Source: Thermus kawarayensis JCM 12314
GTDB lineage: Bacteria; Deinococcota; Deinococci; Deinococcales; Thermaceae
Length of the DNA: 12,600 nt
NCBI GenBank assembly: GCA_001311545.1
Contig: BBBL01000015.1
Span: 1 to 12,600 of the forward strand
Direction: 5' to 3'
The translations under genes were made by a program, and so were the position numbers. This document shows positions 1 to 8,799 of this stretch, in pieces (the first letter of the stretch is position 1; each line of letters begins with the position of its first letter). The notes under the pieces were generated by a model. The model saw only the letters and a program-made list of their open reading frames with translations. It was not told the DNA's origin and did no database searches.

Positions 1-351
1 GGCAACCTCCTGGTGAAGGCCCCGGGGGAGGAGGGCCCGGAGGTGTTGCTGGTGGACTGGGTGCGCTCGGGAGGCGACGACCCCGCCCGGGACCTGGCCC
101 TCCTGAAGACGGGAAGCCTGGACCTCCTGGGGGAGGAAAGGGCCCGGGAGGCCCTCTTCCGCATGGCCCGCCTCTACCCCCAGGAGGTGAGGGAACGCCT
201 GGCCTTCTACGTGCCCCTCACCTACCTCCACGACCTCCACTGGTTCAGGACCAAGCACCGGGCGGGTTTCCTCGAGGCCCTTAAGGAAAAGCTCCCCAAG
301 GCCCTGCGCTTTTTCCAGGACTGCTTTCCCGTCCGGGGAAGGGGGTGCTAA
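1..351 (+). CDS. C-terminal part of an APH/choline-kinase-like phosphotransferase (5' end outside window)
   Basis: The reading frame is open from base 1 to the TAA at 349-351 and gives about 116 residues. It begins with GNLLV, followed about 15 residues later by VLLVDW and then GDDPARDLALL. In the aminoglycoside phosphotransferase/choline kinase fold, the catalytic loop ends in GN and the metal-binding Asp lies in an (I/V)DW motif followed by GDPxxDLA, so this looks like the tail of that fold. The N-terminal ATP-binding lobe and most of the catalytic loop lie upstream of the window. Bacterial members phosphorylate small hydroxylated molecules (antibiotics, choline, sugars, homoserine). The substrate cannot be told from this fragment, and drug resistance should not be assumed. 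The C-terminus is rich in Lys, Phe and Arg. No frame shift is seen. The next gene starts 38 bases downstream on the same strand. Confidence 0.75.
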   Translation, partial: GNLLVKAPGEEGPEVLLVDWVRSGGDDPARDLALLKTGSLDLLGEERAREALFRMARLYPQEVRERLAFYVPLTYLHDLHWFRTKHRAGFLEALKEKLPKALRFFQDCFPVRGRGC

Positions 352-353
352 GG

Positions 354-1010
<657 letters not shown>

Positions 1011-1014
<4 letters not shown>

Positions 1015-2095
1015 GCGAGCTTCTAAGGCGCCTAGGCATCGCCGACCCCACGGGGCCGGGATGGCTCACCGTGGCCTTCGTCTTCCTCCTGGCCCTTTTC
1101 TTCACCTGGCGTTTCCTGCCCCAGGTGCGCCGCTTCGCCCTGAAGGTGGGCTGGGCCGACCTGCCCAACGAACGGCGCCTCAACCGGGAGCCCCTCCCCA
1201 ACGCCGGGGGGCTCGCCGTCTACGCCGGGGTGGTCCTCGCCCTGGTGGTGGCGGCCTTCCTCCGGCCCATCCTGGTGGAAAACGTCCTCATCCAGGTCCT
1301 GGCCATCCTCCTGGGGGGGGCCTGGCTGGTGCTGGTGGGCTTCATTGACGACCAGTTCGGCCTCCCGCCCCTTTTCCGCCTCTTCGTCCAGACCCTCTCC
1401 GCCCTCCTCCTCATGGCCGTGGGGGTGCGTTTTGAAGCCGCCTTCGGCACGCCCTTGGACCCCGCTTTGGGCCTCCTCCTCACCTGGCTTTGGGTGGTGG
1501 GGATCACCAACGCCTTAAACCTCATGGACGGCCTGGACGGCCTGGCGGGGGGCATCGCTTCATCAGCGCCGTGAGCCTCCTCTTCGTCTCCGCCCAGTTC
1601 CCCTTCTGGGCGGCGGGCACCCTGGTCCTCTCGGCGGTGGCCGGGGCCGCCTTGGGATTTCTGCGGCACAACCTCCACCCGAGCCGCATCATCCTGGGGG
1701 ACGCCGGGGCCTACTTCCTGGGCTACACCCTGGCGGCCACCGCCCTCCTCGGCAACCTCAAGCTCACCACCTTCTTGGGCCTCCTCCCCCCGGTCCTCTT
1801 CCTCCTCCTCCCCATCCTGGACACCACCCAAGTGGTCCTGAAGCGGCTTCTCCGGGGGCAGAACCCCCTCTCCACCCCGGGCAAGGACCACATCCACCAC
1901 CGCCTCCTGGCCCGGGGGCTCTCCCAAAGGCGGGTGGCCTTTCTCCTCTGGGGGGTGGCCCTCCTCTTTAACCTGATGGCCATGGCCTACCTGGGGATGC
2001 CCTGGGAGGCCATTTTGGCGAGCCTCCTGGTCACCTTCCTGGGCCTCTCCTGGGTGACCTACCGGAGGCTTAGAGCGCTTTGGAGGGGAGAATGA
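1011..2095 (+). CDS. wecA: polyprenyl-phosphate GlcNAc-1-phosphate transferase, WecA/TagO type (one frame shift)
   Basis: This is an integral membrane enzyme of the MraY/WecA family. It moves a HexNAc-1-phosphate from a UDP-sugar to undecaprenyl phosphate, starting a lipid-linked polysaccharide. It has about 361 residues when joined, with many hydrophobic helices. The family landmarks are present: FIDD with Asp at about 113-114, [15 protein letters not shown] with Asp near 173 and 176, [12 protein letters not shown], and a basic loop DHIHHRLL near residues 293-299. The HIHHR loop is characteristic of WecA/TagO/WbpL members and is absent from MraY, so UDP-GlcNAc is the probable donor. One base is missing near 1558-1560, which restores [13 protein letters not shown]. 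No Shine-Dalgarno sequence is obvious, and the start overlaps the upp stop by four bases. Its own stop overlaps the wecB start, and that pairing supports an amino-sugar cell-surface polymer. The exact sugar is inferred. Confidence 0.9.
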
Positions 2096-3208
2096 AGCGC
2101 GTGGTCCTCGCCTTCGGCACAAGACCTGAGGCCACCAAGATGGCCCCCGTGTACCTGGCCCTCCAGGAGATCCCTTACCTGAAGCCCCTGGTCCTCCTCA
2201 CAGGCCAGCACCGGGAACAGCTCCGCCAGGCCCTCTCCCTCTTCGGCATCCGGGAGGACCGGAACCTGGACGTGATGCAGGAGCGCCAGGCCCTCCCCGA
2301 CCTCGCCGCCCGCATCCTCCCCCAGGCGGCGAGGGCCCTCAAGGAGATGGGGGCGGACTACGTTCTGGTCCACGGGGACACCCTCACCACCTTCGCCGTG
2401 GCCTGGGCCGCCTTCCTGGAAGGGATCCCCGTGGGCCACGTGGAGGCGGGGCTTAGGAGCCACAACCTCAAGGAGCCCTTTCCCGAGGAGGCCAACCGCC
2501 GCCTCACCGACGTCCTCACCGACCTGGACTTCGCCCCAACCCCCCTGGCCAAGGAGAACCTCCTTAGGGAGGGGAAGCGGGAGGAGGGGATCCTGGTCAC
2601 GGGCCAGACCGGGGTGGACGCCGTGCTCCTGGCCGCCCGGCTCGGCCGGCTTCCCGAAGGGCTTCCCGAAGGGCCTTACGTGACCGTGACCATGCACCGC
2701 CGGGAGAACTGGCCCCTCCTCCCGGACCTGGCCCGGGCCCTCAAGCGGGTGGCCGAGGCCTTCCCCCACCTCACCTTCGTTTACCCGGTGCACCTGAACC
2801 CCGTGGTGCGGGAAGGGGTCTATCCGGTCCTCCGGGGGGTGAGGAACTTCGTCCTTCTGGACCCCCTGGAGTACGGCCCCATGGCCGCCCTCATGCGGGA
2901 AAGCCTCCTCCTCGTCACCGACTCCGGGGGCCTCCAGGAGGAAGGGGCCGCTCTGGGGGTTCCCGTGGTGGTCCTGAGGAACGTGACGGAAAGGCCCGAG
3001 GGCCTCGAGGCGGGCATCCTCAGGCTGGCCGGCACCGACCCCGAACGGGTCTTCCGGGTGGTCAGGGAGCTTCTGGAAAACCCCGAGGAGCTCGCCCGCA
3101 TGCGGAAGGCCCGAAACTTACGGGGACGGGAAGGCGGGGGTGCGGGTAGCCAGGGGCGTGGCCTGGCGGCTCGGCCTGGGGCCTAGGCCCGAGGACTGGA
3201 CCCCTTAG
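2092..3208 (+). CDS. wecB: UDP-N-acetylglucosamine 2-epimerase, non-hydrolysing (frame shift near the C-terminus)
   Basis: WecB interconverts UDP-GlcNAc and UDP-ManNAc in the cytoplasm and supplies ManNAc units for surface polysaccharides. Family motifs appear in order: [13 protein letters not shown] near residue 8, [29 protein letters not shown], and the UDP-binding [11 protein letters not shown] with NVTERPEG. The conserved acidic residues and the His used in catalysis by known epimerases are all present. ATG 2092 is preceded by GGAGGGG at 2082-2088 and overlaps the wecA-like stop as ATGA. The raw frame runs to 3186 with a nonsense-like Arg/Gly tail. Adding two bases near 3117-3119 restores [13 protein letters not shown] and a normal end at the TAG 3206-3208, giving about 372 residues. 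This corrected end overlaps the convergent MFS gene by 26 bases. In Thermus the product may feed the pyruvylated ManNAc-containing wall polymer that anchors the S-layer; that link is inferred. Confidence 0.93.
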
Positions 3209-4377
3209 GCCAGGGGCGAAGCTGGTAGAGGCCCACCAGGAGGACCAGTCCCCCCAGGGCCAAGGCGGCAAGCCGCCCCCCCAGGAGCTCAAAGAGAAAC
3301 CCCGTGAGGTAGGCCCCCAAAGGCCCCGTGCCCAGCATCACCAGGCTGTAGACCGCCATGACCCGGCCCCTCAAGCGGTCCGGAACGGAAAGCTGCACCA
3401 AGGTGTTGGCGTTGATGAGGACGGAGATCATGCCAAACCCCCCGAGGGCCAAGAAGAGGGGCACCCAAGGCCGGTAGGCCCAGAAGAGGCCCAGGTGGGC
3501 TAAGGCCAGGGCGAAGGCGCCCAGGAGGAGGCGACCGGGCCTCGGCCTCCCCGTAAGGGCCATGACCAAGGCCGCCCCCAAAGCCCCAAGCCCCACGCTG
3601 GAGACCAGAAAGCCGTAGCCGGTGGCGGAAAGGGAGAGCACGAGCCGGGCGTAGGCGGGGACCAGGGTCTGGAAGTTCATGCCGAAAAGGCTGGCGAAGA
3701 GGACCAGCCCCACCACCCGGCGCACCAAGGGGTGCTCCAGCACAAAGCGCACCCCTTCCAGGGCCTCCCGCCACCAGCGGCCCTCCCCTCCCCCGCCCAG
3801 GGGCCCCGGGGCGAGGCGGAGGAGGACGAGGAGGAGGGGGAAAAAGGAGAGGGCATTGGCCAGGTAGGCCACCCCTACCCCGTAGAGGGCGATCAAGACG
3901 CCCGCCAAGGCCGGCCCCAGGAGGCGGCTTAGGTTGAAGCCCAAGGAGTTCAGGGCGATGGCCCCGGGGTAGCGCTCCCGGCCCGCCAGCTCCACGGTGA
4001 AGCTTTGGCGCACGGGCTGGTCCATGGCGTTCAAGGCCCCGTAGAGGAAGGCGAAGAGGAGGACGTGCCCGTAGCGCACCCACCCCGTGAGGATGAGGAG
4101 GGCCATGAGGAGGGCCAGAAGCATCATCCCCCTGGGTGAAGAGGAGGAGGTTCCGCTTGGGGTAGCGGTCCGCCAGGACCCCGGCGGGCAAGGAGAAGAG
4201 GAGGGAGGGCAGGAACTGCAAGGCCACCACCAGGCCGAGCCGCTCGGCGCTTCCCGTGAGGAGGAGGACCAGCCACCCCTGGGCCGCCGCCTGCATCCAG
4301 GTGCCCATCTGGGAAACGAAGAGGGCGAGCCAGTAACCGCGGTAGCGGGCGTCTTGGAGGAGGGCCAGGGCCAGCAC
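3183..4377 (-). CDS. MFS exporter of the EntS-like family (one frame shift)
   Basis: This is a 12-helix major facilitator protein of about 397 residues, probably a proton-driven exporter in the cytoplasmic membrane. The N-terminus [16 protein letters not shown], then [22 protein letters not shown] and [13 protein letters not shown], match the MFS_3/enterobactin-exporter-like group; LADRYPKR is the classic loop 2-3 motif. The later [15 protein letters not shown] and [27 protein letters not shown] also fit that group. Near 4130-4136 the minus strand carries one G too many (five in CAGGGGGATG), and removing it joins the two frames. The chosen start is GTG 4375-4377. The adjoining run of seven Gs makes the start uncertain, because an ATG at 4383-4385 would come into frame with one more G. 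Members export siderophores, drugs or other small molecules, and the substrate is unknown here. A leaderless-type -10 box and an inverted repeat lie just upstream. Confidence 0.88.
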
Positions 4378-4383
4378 CCCCCC

Positions 4384-4389
4384 ATCCTA
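4384..4389 (-). promoter_or_regulatory. -10 box of the MFS gene (leaderless type)
   Basis: On the minus strand this reads TAGGAT and ends six bases before the GTG start at 4377. The spacing fits a transcript beginning at or beside the start codon, and no Shine-Dalgarno sequence is available. No good -35 box is seen; the candidate region overlaps the inverted repeat at 4391-4406. Confidence 0.5.
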
Positions 4390-4390
4390 C

Positions 4391-4406
4391 GACTGACCGC
4401 CCAGTC
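4391..4406. promoter_or_regulatory. inverted repeat, probable operator between divergent genes
   Basis: GACTG at 4391-4395 and CAGTC at 4402-4406 are inverted copies separated by six bases. An overlapping TGAC-N6-GTCA (4394-4407) gives a second, shifted symmetry. The site lies just upstream of the MFS -10 box and about 25-40 bases upstream of the protease -10 box, where a bound repressor could block both. Its size and form resemble TetR-family operators, and TetR repressors often control MFS exporters. No regulator gene is in the window, so the protein is inferred. Confidence 0.45.
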
Positions 4407-4410
4407 ATAA

Positions 4411-4429
4411 CCGGGGAGCCCCGCCCCGG
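4411..4429. repeat. GC-rich inverted repeat in the protease promoter
   Basis: CCGGGG at 4411-4416 and CCCCGG at 4424-4429 are inverted copies with a seven-base gap. The repeat lies immediately before the TATACT -10 box. It would be upstream of the transcript start, so it is more likely a protein-binding site or chance GC symmetry than an RNA hairpin. Confidence 0.3.
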
Positions 4430-4431
4430 CC

Positions 4432-4437
4432 TATACT
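4432..4437 (+). promoter_or_regulatory. -10 box TATACT of the M50 protease gene (leaderless type)
   Basis: TATACT matches the sigma-A consensus at five of six positions and ends five bases before the ATG at 4443. This places the transcript start at or next to the start codon, so the mRNA would have no leader. There is no clear -35 hexamer at 16-18 bases upstream. Confidence 0.6.
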
Positions 4438-4442
4438 GAGGC

Positions 4443-5554
4443 ATGCTTCAGCGCGGGCTTTTCCTCTTCCGCCTCCTGGGCATCCCCCTCTACCTGGACC
4501 TCTCCTTCCTGGTGGTCCTCCCCCTCTTGGCCCTGCTCATCGCCGGGAACCTGCCCCTTTACCTGAGGCTCTTCGGCCTCCCCCAGGAAGAAGGCCTCCT
4601 CCAGGGCCCCGGCCCTTCCTCCTCGGCCTCCTGGCCGCCACGGGGCTCTTCCTCTCCGTTCTCCTCCACGAGCTCGGCCACGCCCTCGCCGCCCACCGCT
4701 ACGGCATCGCCACCCGGCGCATCACCCTTTGGCTCCTGGGCGGGGTGGCGCAGCTGGAGCGGATCCCCCAAGAACCCCTAAAGGAGCTCGGGGTGGCGGT
4801 GGCGGGGCCCCTGGTGAGCTTCGCCCTCGCCCTCCTCTTCTGGCTCCTGCGCCAGGAGGAGGGGGTGGTGGGGTTCCTCACCCACTACCTGGCCCTGGTG
4901 AACCTCACCCTGGGCCTTTTCAACCTCCTCCCCGCCCTGCCCCTGGACGGGGGGCGGGTCTTCCGCGCCCTCCTCGCCCTAAGGAAGCCCTACCTTCAGG
5001 CCACGAGGCAGGCCCTGGCCCTGAGCCAAGCGGTGGCCCTGGCCCTAGGGCTTTTCGGGCTTGTGGCCTTCAACCCCTTCCTGGTCCTCACGGCCTTCTT
5101 CGTGTATATGGCCTCGAGGGCCGACGCCGAGGCCACCCTCCTGGCCCAGGCCCTGGAGGGCTTAAGGGTGCGGGACCTGATGACCCAGGACCCCATCGTC
5201 CTTGCCCCCGGCCTCCCCGTGGGCGAACTCCTAAGGCTTTCCCTCCTCCACAAGGTCTCCGGCTTCCCCGTGGTGGCGGAAGGGCGGGTTTTGGGGGTGG
5301 TGGGGCTGGAGCACCTGGAAGGGGCCGACCCGGAGGCCCCCCTGGAGCGCTACCTCCAGCCCCCCCTCTTCCTCTCCCCCGAGGACACGGCCTTGGGCGC
5401 CCTGGAACGCATGGCCGAACGGGGGTACGCCCGGGCCCTGGTCCTGGAGGAGGGAAGGCTTGTGGGCATCCTCAGCAAAACCGACCTCTTGCGGGCCTTC
5501 CAGGCAAGGCTCCTGGGCCTTTCCTCCCTTGACAGGACCCCCGGGCCAAGGTAG
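4443..5554 (+). CDS. site-2-type M50 membrane metalloprotease with two CBS domains (one frame shift)
   Basis: This is an intramembrane zinc protease of the S2P/SpoIVFB-like group with a cytoplasmic regulatory tail, about 370 residues when joined. It opens with GIPLYLDLSFL, the usual first membrane segment. The zinc motif HELGH lies at residues 76-80 (4667-4681), and the third zinc ligand lies in LPALPLDGGR with Asp about 169. A CBS pair follows: VRDLMTQDPIVL to about residue 300, and PPLFLSPEDTALGALERM to LVGILSKTDLLRAF (about 306-363). CBS pairs in this family bind adenine nucleotides and are thought to tune proteolysis to energy state. One C seems missing near 4603-4610; restoring it gives QGPRPFLLGLLAATGLFLSVLLHELGH. 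The substrate is unknown. Membrane-bound anti-sigma factors or other regulators are typical targets. No partner gene adjoins it, apart from a membrane-anchored HtrA 5 kb away. Confidence 0.9.
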
Positions 5555-5557
5555 GGT
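5529..5557 (+). promoter_or_regulatory. sigma-A promoter of the TAXI transporter locus
   Basis: A perfect -35 box TTGACA at 5529-5534 is followed after exactly 17 bases by TAGGGT at 5552-5557, which fits the TANNNT form of Thermus -10 boxes. The -35 box lies inside the last codons of the protease gene, and the -10 box begins with that gene's stop codon. The transcript would start near 5564, leaving a leader of about 23 bases with a Shine-Dalgarno sequence before ATG 5587. It is the best-matched promoter in the window and suggests strong expression of the first binding protein. Confidence 0.7.
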
Positions 5558-5586
5558 ATGGGCGCAAAAGTATGCGGGAGGTGAAC

Positions 5587-6574
5587 ATGAAGCGAAGCCT
5601 TATCCTCTTGGCCCTGTTGCTTGCGGCCTCTGGGGTGGCCCAGAAGCCCAAGGTGGTCATCGGCACCGGAAGCACCGGGGGGTATTCTTCTACTACGGCA
5701 CCGCCATGGCCGACATCCTCAACAAGGCGGGGGCGGTGGAGGCCCAGCCCGTGCAGACCGGGGGCTCCTACGACAACCTCCAGCTCCTCCGCGACCGCAC
5801 CAACCCCCAGGGGAACACCTTCTACTGCGCCCTCACCACCACCGACTCCGCTACGTGGCCTACACCGGGGAAGACCCCCGCTTCAAGGAGAAGCCCGCCA
5901 AGAACCAGCGGGTGCTCTTCTACATGTACCCCTCCTTCATCCACCTGGTGACCTCGGAGAAGACTGGCATCAAGCTGGTGCAGGACCTCAAGGGCAAGCG
6001 GGTCTCCACCGGCCAGCCCGGCTCCAGCACCGAGAACCTGGCCCTCCTCGTCCTCCAGGGCGCCGGGGTGAAGCCCGAGTCCTTCGCCAAAAGGGAGCGC
6101 CTGCCCGTGGCCGAGGCGGCCAAGGCCCTGGCCGAGGGCACCCTGGACGCCTTCTTCTGGGTGGGGGGGTTGCCCACCAGCTCCATCGTGGAGCTCTCCC
6201 AGACCCTAACCCGCAAGGGGGACCGGATCCACCTGGTGCCCATTGACCCCAAGAGCACCACAGCCCAGGTGGTCCTGAAGCGCTTCCCCGGCCTGGTGGA
6301 CACCTACAAGGTGCCCAAGAGCGTCTACAACACCCGCACCGACGTGCCCGGCCTGGCCACGGGCAACATCGTGGTCTGCCCCGACACCCTGCCCGCCGAG
6401 GCCGCCTACGCCATGGTGAAGGCCATCTTTGACAACCTGGACACCCTGCGCACCGCCGTGGCGGCCGCCAAGGACACCAGCCTCGAGGCCACCGCCCGCC
6501 TCCACGGCAAGCTCCCCATCCCCTTCCACCCCGGGGCGGAGCGCTACCTGAAGGAAAAGGGACTCCTCAAGTAA
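5587..6574 (+). CDS. TAXI-family TRAP transporter binding protein 1 (two frame shifts)
   Basis: This is an extracytoplasmic solute-binding protein of the TAXI group, which delivers a ligand, often a dicarboxylate or an amino acid such as glutamate, to a TRAP permease. Joined, it has about 329 residues. It begins MKRSLILLALLLAASGVAQ, a signal peptide with a likely cut near residue 18-20. GTGSTGGVFFYYG, PVQTGGSYDN, DLKGKRVSTGQPGSSTE, TLDAFFWVGGLP, LVPIDP and HPGAERYLKEKGLLK are family-like blocks. Single bases are missing in the G-run near 5681 and near 5853, restoring GGVFFYYG and TDSAYVAY. GGGAGGTG at 5576-5583 is a strong ribosome site for ATG 5587. The only two Cys, about residues 81 and 265, are matched in the second binding protein. 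The fused permease gene follows after a strong hairpin. The ligand cannot be read from sequence. Confidence 0.92.
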
Positions 6575-6586
6575 GAACCCGCACGC

Positions 6587-6618
6587 GCCCGGGGTCGGGG
6601 CACCCCCGGACCCCGGGC
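6587..6618 (+). terminator. strong hairpin between binding-protein and permease genes
   Basis: GCCCGGGGTC at 6587-6596 pairs perfectly with GACCCCGGGC at 6609-6618, and an inner GGGG/CCCC adds to the stem around a CA loop with a small bulge. The trailing CTTCTT is only weakly T-rich, so a full terminator is doubtful. Such hairpins between binding-protein and permease genes commonly stop exonucleases or cause partial termination, giving more binding protein than permease. That role is inferred. The permease ribosome site GGAG at 6625-6628 lies just downstream. Confidence 0.65.
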
Positions 6619-6634
6619 CTTCTTGGAGAACCCC

Positions 6635-8771
6635 ATGGAGCTAGAACGCCCGGCCTTCCCCTCCACCCCCCTCACCCGGCTCACCCACTGGGTCCTGGTG
6701 CTGGGGGCCCTCTTCAGCCTGTACCTGGTCCTCCACCCCTTCACCCCCCTCGCCCGGCTGAGGTCCCCATCCTGGATCAGGTACAGCTACAGCGGAGCAC
6801 CCACGTCCTCTTCCTCCTCCTGGGCGCCTACCTGGTGAGCTTCTACCTGCCGCGGAGGCGCACGCCCGGGGCCTGGGTCTACTTCCTCTTCAGCCTCGTG
6901 CCCCTCTACAACTTTCTCTTCCCCAACGTCCCCGGGGTCAGCCTGCCCCCCGCCGCCAAGCTCACGGGCCTCCTCTACTGGGCGGTGGCCGTCTTGCCCG
7001 CCCTCCTCCCTGGCCTAAAGCGCCCCGCCGACCTCCTGGCGGTCCTCCTCGCCCTCTTCCCCACCCTGTACCAGCTCCGCCACTTTGAGGAGCTGGTCTA
7101 CCGGGCCGTGCTTCCTGAGCCCTGGGACATGGCCATGTCCTTCGGCCTCATCATGCTGGTCCTGGGAGCGGTCTACCGCCTCCTGGGCCCCGTGATGCCC
7201 GTGCTCGTCCTCTTCTTCTTCGGCTACAACCTCTACGCCGACCTCTTCCCCGGGGCCTTTAGGGGAAGCCGCCAGGGCATTGACCTCCTCCTGGGCAAGA
7301 CCTTCAACGAGACGGAGGCGGGCATCTACGGCCTCATCACCGGGGTTTCCGCCAAGTACCTGGTCTACTTCACCCTCCTTTCCGGCATGATCGGGGCCCT
7401 GGGCTGGGCAAGGTGGTGGCCAACATGGCCCTGGCCCTGGTGGGCAAGCACCCCGCCACCCCCGGGCGGGTCACGGGCATCGCCAGCGTCTTCATGGGCA
7501 TGTTCTCGGGAAGCGGGGCCGCCGACACCCAGTTCGTGGCCGCCCTCACCAAGCCCCTCTACGAGCGGGCGGGCTACGACCGCCTCATCGCCGCGGGGCT
7601 CGTGGCCACCGCCGGCACCATCGCCCTCATCACCCCGCCCGTTTTGGGCTCCATCGCCTTCATCATGGTGGAGATCCTGCAGATCCCCTTGCTGAAGGTG
7701 ATCGTCATGGCCATAGGCCCCGCCCTCCTCTACCTCACCACCGTCCTCGCCTTCAACGAGTTCTACGCCCGGAAGGCGGGGCTAAAGCCCGTGGCCCCGG
7801 AGCTCGGCATGGGCCGCAGGGCTTACGTCCTGCGCTATAGCTTCATCTTCCTGCCCATCCTCCTCATCGTGGCCATGCTCTACCTGGGCTATGAGGTGCG
7901 CACCGCCGCAAGCCTCGCCCTGGTCCTCTTCGTGGTCTTGGCCTACCTGGACCCCACCCTAAGGCCTAAGGGCCTAGGCCCCCTCTTCCAGGGGCTCGCC
8001 GAGGGCTTCCGCACCCTGCTTCCCATCGGCACCGCCGTCACCGCCGCCAACCTCATCTTCGCCAACATGGTCATCTCCGGGCTACCCTCCAAGTTCAGCC
8101 AGCTCTTGCAGCAGGCCTCCGGGGAGAGCCTCCTCCTCGCCACCCTCATCACCGCCCTCTTCAGCCTGGTCCTGGGGATGGGCGTCCCCCCCACGGCCAC
8201 CTACGTCCTCACCTCCGCCCTCACCGCCCCGGCCATCGTCGCCTTGGCGGTGAAGAACTTCACCGCAGAGGGCCTGAGCCCGGAGGCCTCCCAACAGGCC
8301 GCCCTCCTCGCCACCCACATGTTCCTCTTCTACTACGCCGTCTTGGCAGACGTGACCCCGCCCGTGGCCCTCTCCGCCTACGCCGCCGCCAGCGTCTTCG
8401 GCACCAACCCCCTGCAGACCGGGGTCTACGCCGCCCGGGTGGCCCTCTCCAAGTACCTGGTGGGCTTTTTCTTCCTTCTGGCCTATTCGGGCTCGGCCCT
8501 CCTCATCGTGCCCGTCCTGGAGACCGCCCCCCCTGGAGAGGCCTGGGCCCTCATCCTCTGGCGCTTCCTGGCGGTGGGCGCGGGGGTGGTCTACCTCTCC
8601 GCCTCGGGGGCCGGGTACACGCGGAGGCCCCTTAAGCGCTGGGAGGCTTGGGCCCTGGGGGTCTTGGCCGCACTTCTCTTCGTGCCCCAGCCCTACCTGA
8701 ACCTGGCCGCCTTCCTTCTGGGCCTCCCCTTCTTCCGCAAGGGCTTGACGGGAGGCCCCAAGGGGGCTTAG
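6635..8771 (+). CDS. TAXI-family TRAP transporter permease, fused small and large subunits (two frame shifts)
   Basis: This inner-membrane protein of about 712 residues is the ion-driven partner of the TAXI binding proteins. It has many hydrophobic helices. The DctM-type core is clear: FMGMFSGSGAADTQFVAAL, YDRLIAAGLVATAGTIALITPP, LGMGVPPTATYVLTSALTAPA and LADVTPPVALSAYAAASV are typical of TRAP large subunits. The extra N-terminal helices correspond to the fused small-subunit part found in this family. ATG 6635 is preceded by GGAG with six bases between. Missing single bases near 6760 (restoring ARLEVPILDQVQLQRS) and near 7405 (restoring GALGLGKVVANMALALVGKHPA) join three frames. The C-terminal 80 or so residues form further hydrophobic segments. 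It is flanked on both sides by binding-protein genes, so one permease may serve two receptors. Confidence 0.93.
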
Positions 8772-8799
8772 GGTAGGGCCGAAGGAAAGGAGGAAGGGG

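Noticed and set aside
1..351. Aminoglycoside resistance gene
   Set aside because: Only the tail of the kinase-like fold is present, and the family has many metabolic members. No evidence points to an antibiotic substrate.
1220..2793. Long antisense open frames over the wecA-like and wecB genes (300 and 244 codons)
   Set aside because: In GC-rich DNA stop codons are rare in the opposite frames. These translations have skewed Gly/Glu/Arg composition and no recognisable motifs, while the plus strand encodes clear conserved families.
5675..5690. Programmed ribosomal frameshifting in the G-run of receptor 1
   Set aside because: Similar shifts occur at unrelated sites in almost every gene, with no common slippery A/T heptamer or downstream structure.
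6587..6624. Classic intrinsic terminator ending the receptor transcript
   Set aside because: The stem is strong but the following CTTCTT is not a T-tract, and the permease gene with its ribosome site follows at once. Partial termination or mRNA protection is more likely.
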